Origin: an uncultured Collinsella sp.
GTDB lineage: Bacteria > Actinomycetota > Coriobacteriia > Coriobacteriales > Coriobacteriaceae
Direction: 5' to 3'
Length of the DNA stretch: 11,443 bases
Assembly: GCA_902463875.1 (NCBI GenBank)
Contig: CABQHR010000039.1
Location: 1 to 11,443 of the forward strand
This document shows, one piece after another, positions 5,419-11,443 of this stretch (position 1 is the stretch's first letter; each line of letters opens with the position of its first letter). Under the pieces are notes generated by a model. It saw only the letters and a list, made by a program, of their open reading frames with translations, was not told the DNA's origin and did no database searches. Both the position numbers and the translations under genes were made by a program.

Positions 5419-5543
5419 GGCCCGAGGGCAACCTTCCTTTCCGGCGCACTCCGCAGGACGAAAGAACCTCCGCCGCACGAAGTGCGCAGCGGAGGTTCTT
5501 TCATGTCCGAGGACGCGCCGGAAAGGAAAGTTGCCCTCGGGCC
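5419..5543. repeat. 125-bp long palindrome just after ilvE
   Basis: The outer arms 5419-5447 and 5515-5543 pair with 28 of 29 bases. A 12-nt unpaired stretch on each side follows, then a perfect 14-bp stem GAAAGAACCTCCGC (5460-5473) / GCGGAGGTTCTTTC (5489-5502), and an apical stem CGCAC-GAA-GTGCG (5474-5486). It begins 16 bp past the ilvE stop and would form a very stable hairpin in the ilvE mRNA. No T-run follows, so it is not a simple terminator. It probably belongs to a family of repeated palindromic units. Confidence 0.75.
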
Positions 5544-5559
5544 GAACAGCTATGGCAGC

Positions 5560-6612
5560 TTACGCGACGGTATAGACCCAGTTGTGCTTATCCTCGACAG
5601 CACCGGACTGGATACCGGTCAGGGTCTCGCGGAGCTTCTTCATCACAGGGCCGATCTCGGTGTAGCCAGCCGGGAAGGTCACGGTCTCGTCGGCACCGTA
5701 AACCTTGTTGTCGATCTCGCCCACCGGGGAGATGACGGCAGCGGTGCCGCACAGGCCGCACTCCACAAAGGTGCCGGCCTTGACCTCGGCCCACTCGACG
5801 GGACGCTCGTCGACGGTAATGCCCAGGTCCTTGGCGACCTGAACGAGCGAACGGCGGGTGATGGAGGGCAGGATGGAGTCGGTGTGCGACTGCGGAACGA
5901 CAAGGGTGCCATCCTCCTTCACGAACAGGACGTTAGCGCCACCGGTCTCCTCGACATAGGTGCGGGACTCGGAGTCGAGATACAGGTTCTCGGCATAGCC
6001 CTCGCGATGGGCCTCCATCGTGGGCTTGAGGGACATGGCGTAGTTGAGGCCGGCCTTGATGTTGCCGGTGCCGTGCGGTGCGGCGCGGTCGTACTCGGAA
6101 ACGCGCAGCTTGACGGGCTTGAGACCACCCTTAAAGTACGGACCGACCGGGGTCACGAGGATGCGGAACGTGTACTCAGGAGCGGGAGCCACGCCGATCA
6201 CGTCACCGGAGCCGATCATAAACGGACGCACGTACAGGGTCGCGCCGGAACCGAAGGGCGGAACCCAGGCGGCGTTGGCAGAAACGACCTGCTTGACGGC
6301 CTCAACGAACTTGTCCTTGGGGAACGGGGGCATCTCGAGGCGCTGCGCAGAGTTGTACATACGCTCGGCGTTCATGTCGGGACGGAAGCAGACGATGCTG
6401 CCATCCTCGGCGGTGTAGGCCTTCAGGCCCTCAAAGACCTCCTGGCAGTAATGGAAGATGCCACCGCACTCGGAGACATGCAGGGTGTGGTCGGTAGTCA
6501 GACCGCCCTCGTCCCACTCGCCATCCTTCCAATGAGCCTCGTAGCTGTAATCGGTCTTCATGTAGCCAAAGCCGAGGCTACCCCAATCGATATCCTTCTT
6601 CTCGACAGTCAT
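5560..6612 (-). CDS. ilvE: Branched-chain amino acid aminotransferase
   Basis: This 350-residue cytosolic PLP enzyme (fold type IV) transfers the amino group between glutamate and the branched-chain 2-oxo acids, the last step in making leucine, isoleucine and valine. The PLP lysine is K186 in G-T-G-N-I-K-A-G-L-N-Y-A. The class IV signature follows: E-N-L-Y-L-D, then Y-V-E-E-T-G-G-A-N-V-L-F (about 219-230). F-E-G-L-K-A-Y near residue 60 is also typical. Its length and sequence style fit the longer, eukaryote-like BCAT group. E-C-G-L-C-G-T-A-A (C285, C288) resembles, but is not placed like, the human BCAT CXXC. ATG 6612 has AAGGAG at 6 bp. The frame is open back to 6762, but that part is the leader and not BCAT-like. 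No other ilv genes are nearby. Confidence 0.96.
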   Translation of the reverse strand: MTVEKKDIDWGSLGFGYMKTDYSYEAHWKDGEWDEGGLTTDHTLHVSECGGIFHYCQEVFEGLKAYTAEDGSIVCFRPDMNAERMYNSAQRLEMPPFPKDKFVEAVKQVVSANAAWVPPFGSGATLYVRPFMIGSGDVIGVAPAPEYTFRILVTPVGPYFKGGLKPVKLRVSEYDRAAPHGTGNIKAGLNYAMSLKPTMEAHREGYAENLYLDSESRTYVEETGGANVLFVKEDGTLVVPQSHTDSILPSITRRSLVQVAKDLGITVDERPVEWAEVKAGTFVECGLCGTAAVISPVGEIDNKVYGADETVTFPAGYTEIGPVMKKLRETLTGIQSGAVEDKHNWVYTVA

Positions 6613-6720
6613 ATGTCGCTCCTTACATACACAGTTGCAAACTCGCGAACCCGCACGCAAGGACCGAGGCCGACCGCGTCGCAACGTCGCACGCCCGGAG
6701 CGTAGAGCCGGACGGGACAC

Positions 6721-6756
6721 GCGAACGGCATCGAAGCCGATGGCACGTCGATTCGC
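6721..6756 (-). promoter_or_regulatory. Hairpin in the ilvE leader
   Basis: In the predicted 147-nt untranslated leader of ilvE, outer arms GCGAA / TTCGC (6756-6752 and 6725-6721 on the minus strand) enclose a CATCG-GCTT-CGATG stem (6742-6729). No T-box signature or leader peptide rich in Leu, Ile or Val was seen, so a regulatory role is only a possibility. Confidence 0.3.
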
Positions 6757-6765
6757 ATGCACGAG

Positions 6766-6794
6766 ATTGTACTCCCCGTACGCGTCTGATAAAA
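6766..6794 (-). promoter_or_regulatory. Candidate ilvE promoter
   Basis: On the minus strand, TACAAT (6771-6766) is a good -10 box. A weak -35 box, TTTTAT (6794-6789), lies 17 bp upstream within an AT-rich stretch. The predicted start near 6759 gives a leader of about 147 nt. Confidence 0.45.
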
Positions 6795-6837
6795 CGCTTT
6801 TCTTTAACTAAGTAAAGTATTTTCATTTGACCGAAGC

Positions 6838-6871
6838 AAAAAGGCCCGCCACCGTAAGCGGTGACGGGCCT
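6838..6871 (-). terminator. Terminator of the dedA-family gene
   Basis: On the minus strand, AGGCCCGTCACCG - CTTA - CGGTGGCGGGCCT forms a 13-bp stem with one T-G pair, directly followed by T residues. It lies 30 bp after the dedA stop and separates it from ilvE. Confidence 0.88.
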
Positions 6872-6900
6872 CAACGGCACGGTTTGCGCGCCGGCTCGAT

Positions 6901-7548
6901 CTATACGTTCTTTTTGCCCAGCTTAGCCTTAACCAAGCCGGCCACGGTCGGGATGATCGACACGGCGACGATGCCGATAATCAGCAGCTCAAAGTGCTCT
7001 TGCACAAAGGGAATGCCGCCAAAGAAGTAGCCCAGCAGCGTAAAGACCGTCGACCAGGTAATGCCGCCCAGCACGTTAAAGATAACGAAGTTGCGCCAGT
7101 GCATGCCGCCCATGCCGGCGATAAAGGGCACAAAGGTGCGGATAAACGGAAAGAAGCGGCCCAGGAAGATGGCCAGGTGACCCCACTTGTCCAAGAAGTC
7201 CTCGGACTTTTTGATGCGCTCGGGCGTCATGGCCTTGACCTTGCCCGAGGCAATGATCTTTTTGCCAAAGAAGTGACCGATCATAAAGTTGCACTGATCG
7301 CCCAGGATGGCTGCGGCCCATGCGGTGGCCAGAAGCGCCACGATGTTAAAGCCGCCGTTGTGGGCAAAGAAGCCCGAGGCAAACAGCAGCGAATCGCCGG
7401 GAAGGAACGGGAAGAACACCACGCCCGTCTCGATAAAGATGATCAGGAACACACAGCCGTAGGCCATGAGCGGGCCGGCGGCGATCCAGCTGGCGATCGC
7501 GGTGCGCGGGTCCTTAAGCAGCTCGGCGATAAAATTGATGAAACCCAT
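6901..7548 (-). CDS. DedA family integral membrane protein
   Basis: This 215-residue inner-membrane protein belongs to the DedA/SNARE-associated (VTT) family; members act in membrane lipid handling, including undecaprenyl phosphate or phospholipid flipping, and proton-dependent functions. Several hydrophobic helices span about residues 25-60, 66-95, 125-145, 152-178 and 187-205. Family residues are present: F-I-E40 before F-P-F-L-P-G-D52, and G-R131-F-F-P-F-I-R137-T-F-V-P-F-I-A-G-M, matching the acidic and arginine residues needed in E. coli YqjA/YghB. ATG 7548 was chosen for homology and a GAGAGG upstream (9 bp); the open frame back to 7632 is not membrane-like. It diverges from cysE and ends in its own terminator. 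The substrate cannot be told from sequence. Confidence 0.94.
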   Translation of the reverse strand: MGFINFIAELLKDPRTAIASWIAAGPLMAYGCVFLIIFIETGVVFFPFLPGDSLLFASGFFAHNGGFNIVALLATAWAAAILGDQCNFMIGHFFGKKIIASGKVKAMTPERIKKSEDFLDKWGHLAIFLGRFFPFIRTFVPFIAGMGGMHWRNFVIFNVLGGITWSTVFTLLGYFFGGIPFVQEHFELLIIGIVAVSIIPTVAGLVKAKLGKKNV

Positions 7549-7594
7549 GAAGTAAAACCTCTCAGTTGTGGGCGCGGACACGTCCAAGTTGACC

Positions 7595-7600
7595 AGTATA
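7595..7600 (-). promoter_or_regulatory. Candidate -10 box of dedA
   Basis: TATACT on the minus strand would start transcription about 40 bp before ATG 7548. No clear -35 box is seen. Confidence 0.35.
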
Positions 7601-7658
7601 CGGTTGCGACGCGGGCACACACGCGACCGCACAAAAGTGTGACTCCATTACCAGCAAG

Positions 7659-7686
7659 TTTGCATAACTGACACCTGTCACGCAAA
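7659..7686. promoter_or_regulatory. Dyad between dedA and cysE, possible operator
   Basis: TGACA-CC-TGTCA (7669-7680) is a perfect 5-bp dyad with a 2-bp centre. It is flanked by TTTGC (7659-7663) and GCAAA (7682-7686), which are also inverted copies. It lies about 50-80 bp upstream of the likely cysE start site in the divergent region. A protein-binding site is plausible; no regulator is identified. Confidence 0.4.
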
Positions 7687-7725
7687 GCCAGACAAGATTG
7701 TTCTTCCTAATCCCTAGTAAATCGC

Positions 7726-7731
7726 TATACT
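7726..7731 (+). promoter_or_regulatory. Candidate -10 box of cysE
   Basis: TATACT lies about 42 bp before the GTG start of cysE and gives a leader of about 35 nt. No good -35 hexamer sits at 16-18 bp, so it may need an activator. Confidence 0.4.
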
Positions 7732-7772
7732 TTATTGAATCGCATTGCCATGGCGCTAAGGGAGGGCGGCCG

Positions 7773-8477
7773 GTGAGCTTTATCAATACCATTCGCGAGG
7801 ACATCAAGACCGTCCAAGCGCAGGACCCCGCCGCGCAAAACGGCCTGGTCATTTTCCTTTCGTACCCCGGTCTTCACGCCAAGTGGAATCACGTGCCCGA
7901 GCACTGGCTCTGGGAGCATGGTCATCGCTCGCTCGCCCGTGTGCTCTCACAAATCACCCGCCACATCACCGGCGTCGAAATTCATCCCGCCGCGCAAATT
8001 GGCAAGCACTTCTTTATCGACCACGCCATGGGCGTCGTCATCGGCGAGACCACCATTGTGGGCGACAACTGCGTGCTCTACCAGGGCGTCACGCTCGGCG
8101 GCACCGGCAACGAGACCGGCAAGCGCCACCCAACGCTCGGCGATAACGTCACCGTGGGCACGGGCGCCAAGGTGCTCGGCAACATCCGCATCGGCAACAA
8201 CGTCAAGATCGGTGGCAACTCGGTCGTCGTCAAAGACGTGCCCGACAACTGCACCGTCGTGGGCGTGCCCGGGCGCATCATCAAGCGCAACGGCTGCCGC
8301 GTGTTCGAGGAGAGCTTCGATGCCAAGCAGCATCGCGAGTACATGCCCGATGATGCCGCCGAGCAGAGTGCCCTCAACCGCCAGGGCATCACCGAGAATG
8401 CCCGCCGTGTCAAGGAACTCGAGCGAGAGGTGGCCGAGCTCAAAGCCCTCGTCGCCAAGCTCGTGGACGAACGCTAG
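7773..8477 (+). CDS. cysE: Serine O-acetyltransferase
   Basis: This 234-residue cytosolic enzyme makes O-acetylserine from serine and acetyl-CoA, the first step of cysteine synthesis. The left-handed beta-helix of hexapeptide repeats runs from about residue 68 to 170: [12 protein letters not shown]83-H84-A-M-G-V-V-I-G-E-T, then V-T-L-G-G-T-G and G-K-R-H-P. D83/H84 match the catalytic Asp-His pair of CysE. The N-terminal helical domain is short, as in Gram-positive CysE (E. coli has 273 residues). The tail (about 210-234) has a coiled-coil look ([11 protein letters not shown]). GTG 7773 has GGAGG at 7 bp; the ATG at 7698 would overlap the promoter. No cysK follows; the gene stands alone and converges on the ABC operon. 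Confidence 0.95.
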   Translation: MSFINTIREDIKTVQAQDPAAQNGLVIFLSYPGLHAKWNHVPEHWLWEHGHRSLARVLSQITRHITGVEIHPAAQIGKHFFIDHAMGVVIGETTIVGDNCVLYQGVTLGGTGNETGKRHPTLGDNVTVGTGAKVLGNIRIGNNVKIGGNSVVVKDVPDNCTVVGVPGRIIKRNGCRVFEESFDAKQHREYMPDDAAEQSALNRQGITENARRVKELEREVAELKALVAKLVDER

Positions 8478-8513
8478 GAACGCAAGCGGCACAAAACGAC
8501 ATCGCACCGACGC

Positions 8514-8554
8514 AAAAGGCGCGCCAGGGAATCAATCCCCGGCGCGCCTTGTTT
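8514..8554. terminator. Bidirectional terminator between cysE and the ABC operon
   Basis: GGCGCGCC (8518-8525) and its exact copy 8541-8548, which is self-complementary, pair, with an inner GGGA / TCCC stem and a 5-nt loop. TTGTTT follows on the plus strand and TTTT on the minus strand. It can end both cysE and the converging ABC operon. Confidence 0.85.
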
Positions 8555-8564
8555 CCAATGCGAC

Positions 8565-8581
8565 AAAGGGGTCGTCCCTTT
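8565..8581. repeat. Small palindrome AAAGGG / CCCTTT
   Basis: AAAGGG (8565-8570) and CCCTTT (8576-8581) flank a 5-nt loop; pairing continues outward imperfectly (GCGAC / GCCAC-type flanks). It ends 6 bp before the ABC gene stop codon, outside the main terminator. Similar AAAGGGAC/GTCCCTTT palindromes recur in Coriobacteriia by my recollection, unverified. Confidence 0.45.
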
Positions 8582-8587
8582 GCCACA

Positions 8588-10600
8588 TTATGCGAACTGA
8601 CTCAAGTAGAGGTCGGCGTAGGCGCCCTCGGCAGCCAGCAGTTCCTTATGCGTGCCTTGCTCGATAATGTTGCCGTGATCCATGACCAAGATCAGGTCGG
8701 CGTCCACAATCGTCGACAGGCGGTGCGCGATCACAAAGCTCGTGCGCCCGCGCATAAGCGCGTCCATGGCACGGCCGATGGCAAGCTCGGTGCGCGTGTC
8801 CACGCTTGAGGTCGCCTCGTCCAGGATGAGAATCGCCGGGTTGTTGAGCAGCACGCGCGCAATGGTCAGCAGCTGGCGCTGACCCTGACTGATGCTCTCG
8901 GCGTCGTTAGCCACACGCGTGTCGTAGCCCTGCGGCATGGTGCGCACAAAGAAGTCGACCTGCGCGGCGCGGGCGGCAGCCACGATCTCGTCGCGCGTTG
9001 CCTCGGGGCAGCCGTAGGCGATGTTTTCGGCAATGGTGCCGTCGAACAGCCAGGCGTCCTGCAGCACCATGCCAAACTGCTGACGTAGCTCACCGCGGTT
9101 CATGAGGCGCGTATCCACACCGTCGAGCGTAATGCGGCCGCCGTCAATCTCGTAGAAGCGCATGAGCAGGTTGATGAGCGTGGTCTTACCCGCACCCGTG
9201 GTTCCCACCACCGCAATCTTCTGACCCGGTTCGGCGGTAAACGACACGTCGCGCATGAGCGGCTTTTCGGGCGTGTAGCCAAAGCGCACATGCTCAAAAG
9301 TGACACGGCCCTCCACGCGACCCGGCAGCTTGGCGGCCTCGTCCGGCAGCGGATCGGCCTCCATCTCGGGCTCATCGAGCAGGTCGAACACGCGCTCCGC
9401 ACTCGCCAGCGCGCTCTGCAGTGAGTTAAAAGTGAACGACAGCTGCGTCATAGGTTCGGACGCCTCGTAGATAAACTGGAAGAACGCCTGGAACACGCCG
9501 ACGGTCATGTGACCGGCGACCAGCATGCTGCAGCCCACGAGCGCGATCACGATCTGCGCCAGGCGACCGATAAAGCGAACCGCGGGTCCGACGGCGTTGA
9601 TCATAAAGTCGGCCTTGGTGCTCACGCGGGCCAGCTCGCCCGAGGCCTCGTGCACCTCGGCAGAGCTCTGGTGCTCGCGATTGAATGCGCGAATCACCAA
9701 ACGGCCCGAATAGCCCTCCTCGACCGCGCTCGTGATTTTGGACACCCATTCCTGACGCTCGCCCGTCACATCATGCGTACGGCGCGAAACCACCTTGGTC
9801 ACCAGCAGCGATACCGCCGTAAAACCCAAAAAGATCAACGTGAGCCTAACGCTATAGACGGACATCATGATGATGGCGCCCGTCACGGTACCGATCGATA
9901 CCAGCAGCTGCAGCAATCCGCGCTGCATACTCTCGGACATCTTGTCCAAGTCGTTGGTCGCGCGGCTGACCACCTCACCGGGGCGATGTGCGTCAAAGTA
10001 GGCGAGCGGCAGGCGGCTGAGCTTTTGCGCGATGCGGTTGCGCAGGCGCAGGTTGAGTCGCTCGGCCACACTTGACATCAAAAAGCTCTGCAACGCATAG
10101 AACGACCCGGCGGCCGTCCAGATCAAAAAGTAGACAAAGATGGTCTTACCGCACTGGTCCCAGGTGATGCTGAAGGTGGTTCCGCTGGCAAACGCCACCT
10201 GTATATGGCCCCACAGCTCGTCGATAACATGAGCGCTATATGCCGGCGCGGCGGTGTTAAAGATGACGTAGAACACGATGCTCGCAAACACGATGTAGAA
10301 GCGCCAATGGTCGCCGGCGGCCTCGCCCCACAAGCGGCGCACCGTCGCCCAGGTATCGCGGGGTTTCTCGTCCTCATCCTCGTCGTCCACATCGCGCATG
10401 CGCTCTGCTTCCGCGCGGGCACGCTCGTCCTCGGCACGCTCGTTTTCCTCGTACAGCGCTTGGCGGCGAGCCTCACGCTCGGCCGCGGCCCTGGCGGCGT
10501 CATCCAGCTCGGTCGATGCGGCAGCCTGCTCGACCGCTTCGACCGCGTCCACAACGACGGCATCGATAGCGTCGCCGCGCTTCTTGAGCTCCCCGGTCAT
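8588..10600 (-). CDS. ABC exporter half-transporter, catalytic-site subunit
   Basis: This 670-residue protein is a type IV ABC exporter with a membrane domain fused to an ATPase. Residues 1-85 are a charged, acidic, coiled-coil-like cytosolic extension (E-R-A-E-D-E-R-A-R-A-E-A-E-R, then D-D-E-D-E-D-E). Six membrane helices fill about 100-400. The ATPase has Walker A G-T-T-G-A-G-K-T (466-473), Q-loop Q514, signature I-S-Q-G-Q (570-574), Walker B I-L-I-L-D594-E595 and H-loop H626. The signature is degenerate but Glu and His are intact, as in the TM288/BmrD-type partner of heterodimers. ATG 10600 was chosen because GGGAGG lies 8 bp before it; the GTG at 10609 sits too close to that site. The upstream gene stops at 10602, one base before. 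Likely drug, lipid or peptide exporter; substrate unknown. Confidence 0.95.
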   Translation of the reverse strand: MTGELKKRGDAIDAVVVDAVEAVEQAAASTELDDAARAAAEREARRQALYEENERAEDERARAEAERMRDVDDEDEDEKPRDTWATVRRLWGEAAGDHWRFYIVFASIVFYVIFNTAAPAYSAHVIDELWGHIQVAFASGTTFSITWDQCGKTIFVYFLIWTAAGSFYALQSFLMSSVAERLNLRLRNRIAQKLSRLPLAYFDAHRPGEVVSRATNDLDKMSESMQRGLLQLLVSIGTVTGAIIMMSVYSVRLTLIFLGFTAVSLLVTKVVSRRTHDVTGERQEWVSKITSAVEEGYSGRLVIRAFNREHQSSAEVHEASGELARVSTKADFMINAVGPAVRFIGRLAQIVIALVGCSMLVAGHMTVGVFQAFFQFIYEASEPMTQLSFTFNSLQSALASAERVFDLLDEPEMEADPLPDEAAKLPGRVEGRVTFEHVRFGYTPEKPLMRDVSFTAEPGQKIAVVGTTGAGKTTLINLLMRFYEIDGGRITLDGVDTRLMNRGELRQQFGMVLQDAWLFDGTIAENIAYGCPEATRDEIVAAARAAQVDFFVRTMPQGYDTRVANDAESISQGQRQLLTIARVLLNNPAILILDEATSSVDTRTELAIGRAMDALMRGRTSFVIAHRLSTIVDADLILVMDHGNIIEQGTHKELLAAEGAYADLYLSQFA

Positions 10601-10601
10601 G

Positions 10602-11443
10602 CTACTCACCTCCCTTCATTTGCGATTCCGCGATGGCGCGGTACACCTCGCAGGTTTCCATAAGTTCCTCGTGCGTGCCCAAGCCCACGACCTCGCCATC
10701 CTTGAGCACGACAATCTGGTCGGCGTGCAGAATCGTCGAGATGCGCTGCGCGATGATGAGCACCGCGGCGTCGCGCGTCTCGTCCTGCAGCGCATGGCGC
10801 AGGGCCGCATCGGTCTTAAAGTCCAGGGCCGAAAAACTGTCGTCGAAGATATACAGGTCGGCGCGCTTCATGAGCGCGCGAGCAATGGCCAGGCGCTGGC
10901 GCTGACCACCCGAGAAGTTCGTACCGCCCTGGGCAACCGGGGTATCGAGCCCCTGCGGTTGATCGAGCACAAAGGTGCTCTGGGCAACCTGCAGCGCATG
11001 AAGCATGTCCGCCTCGGTCGCGTCCTCGTTGCCAAAGCGCAGATTGCTTGCCACGGTGCCCGAGAACAGCCACGCCTTCTGCGGCACATAGGCAATGCGC
11101 CCGCGAATCTCGTCTTGCGAAAGGTCGCGCAGGTCAACACCGTCCAGGCGAATGGCGCCCTTCGTGGCATCGTGAAAACGCAGCAAGAGCTTTGCCACCG
11201 TCGACTTACCCGAACCGGTCGAGCCCACGATCGCGGTGGTCTGCCCGCGACGACAGGCAAAGCTCAGGTCGCACAGGGTGTCCTCGTCGGCATCGTCAAA
11301 GCGAAACGACATGTGATCGAACACGGCGACCGCATCGGCCCCGTCCTTTGAGTCGGACGCGGCCGCATCGAGCGTACGCTGGCCATCGACGATGCTCGGC
11401 TTAATCTCCAGCACCTGCTGTGCGCGGTTCAGACATGCGGCGG
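10602..11443 (-). CDS. ABC exporter half-transporter, degenerate-site subunit, 5' partial
   Basis: Only the ATPase end (279 residues) is visible; the frame is open through the right edge (A-C-L-N-R-A-Q-Q precedes the GTG at 11414), so the membrane domain lies outside. Numbered from the edge: Walker A G-S-T-G-S-G-K-S-T (73-81), Q-loop Q121, canonical signature F-S-G-G-Q (176-180), Walker B Y-I-F-D200-D201-S, and Q232 in place of the H-loop His (I-A-Q-R-I-S-T). The missing catalytic Glu and His, with an intact signature, are the known pattern of the TM287/BmrC-type subunit. With the next gene it would form one working and one degenerate ATP site. The stop TAG 10604-10602 embeds in the ribosome binding region of the next gene, so the two are translationally linked. 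Confidence 0.95.
   Translation of the reverse strand, partial: AACLNRAQQVLEIKPSIVDGQRTLDAAASDSKDGADAVAVFDHMSFRFDDADEDTLCDLSFACRRGQTTAIVGSTGSGKSTVAKLLLRFHDATKGAIRLDGVDLRDLSQDEIRGRIAYVPQKAWLFSGTVASNLRFGNEDATEADMLHALQVAQSTFVLDQPQGLDTPVAQGGTNFSGGQRQRLAIARALMKRADLYIFDDSFSALDFKTDAALRHALQDETRDAAVLIIAQRISTILHADQIVVLKDGEVVGLGTHEELMETCEVYRAIAESQMKGGE

Noticed and set aside
5482..6705. 407-residue plus-strand open frame opposite ilvE
   Set aside because: It begins inside the palindrome at 5419-5543 and mirrors ilvE codons; no recognisable domain. An antisense shadow.
6613..6762. 50-residue in-frame extension of ilvE
   Set aside because: Arg-rich, not BCAT-like, and it starts at the predicted transcription start. 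ATG 6612 has AAGGAG at ideal spacing.
6613..6840. T-box or SAM-type riboswitch upstream of ilvE, and likewise upstream of cysE
   Set aside because: I looked for the T-box tRNA-end-binding sequence and SAM riboswitch core and found neither.
1..11443. CRISPR array, prophage, toxin-antitoxin or other defence system
   Set aside because: No regularly spaced direct repeats, integrase, phage structural or paired small-toxin genes are seen. The DUF4143 ATPase alone does not make a defence system.

Overview
This 11.4-kb window looks like chromosomal DNA of a high-GC, anaerobic gut-type actinobacterium. The gene set and the many GC-rich palindromic elements between genes point to class Coriobacteriia, most likely Collinsella. 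That placement is inference from protein style and recollection, not from a search. Most genes are ordinary housekeeping functions, and I see no phage, CRISPR, toxin-antitoxin or classical transposase gene.

Layout from left to right: (1) the C-terminal part of an AAA/DUF4143 ATP-binding protein (+), entering from outside the window. (2) About 1.1 kb without a convincing protein gene, holding the SRP 4.5S-type RNA gene (-) with its own promoter and terminator, and several hairpin or inverted-repeat elements. (3) A single reading frame (-) that fuses a complete TadA-type tRNA adenosine deaminase to a complete glycerate kinase. (4) tRNA-Ser(UGA) (+), divergent from the fusion gene. (5) A TetR-family regulator (-), divergent from lemA (+), with a dyad over the likely lemA promoter. 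(6) About 480 bp between lemA and ilvE, containing a 203-bp MITE-like element with 21-bp terminal inverted repeats, a terminator, and a 125-bp near-perfect palindrome. (7) ilvE (-) and a DedA-family membrane protein gene (-), separated by a terminator. (8) cysE (+), divergent from dedA. (9) A two-gene heterodimeric ABC exporter operon (-), whose upstream subunit runs off the right edge.

The genes do not form one pathway. They are short, mostly single-gene transcription units separated by clear intrinsic terminators. The order tRNA-Ser / tadA / SRP RNA resembles the Bacillus subtilis neighbourhood trnS-Ser / tadA / scr / dnaX, which suggests an old gene order into which glycerate kinase was joined by fusion.

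The most unusual things are the tadA-glycerate kinase fusion and the density of different palindromic intergenic elements. I did not find convincing evidence of a new multi-gene system.
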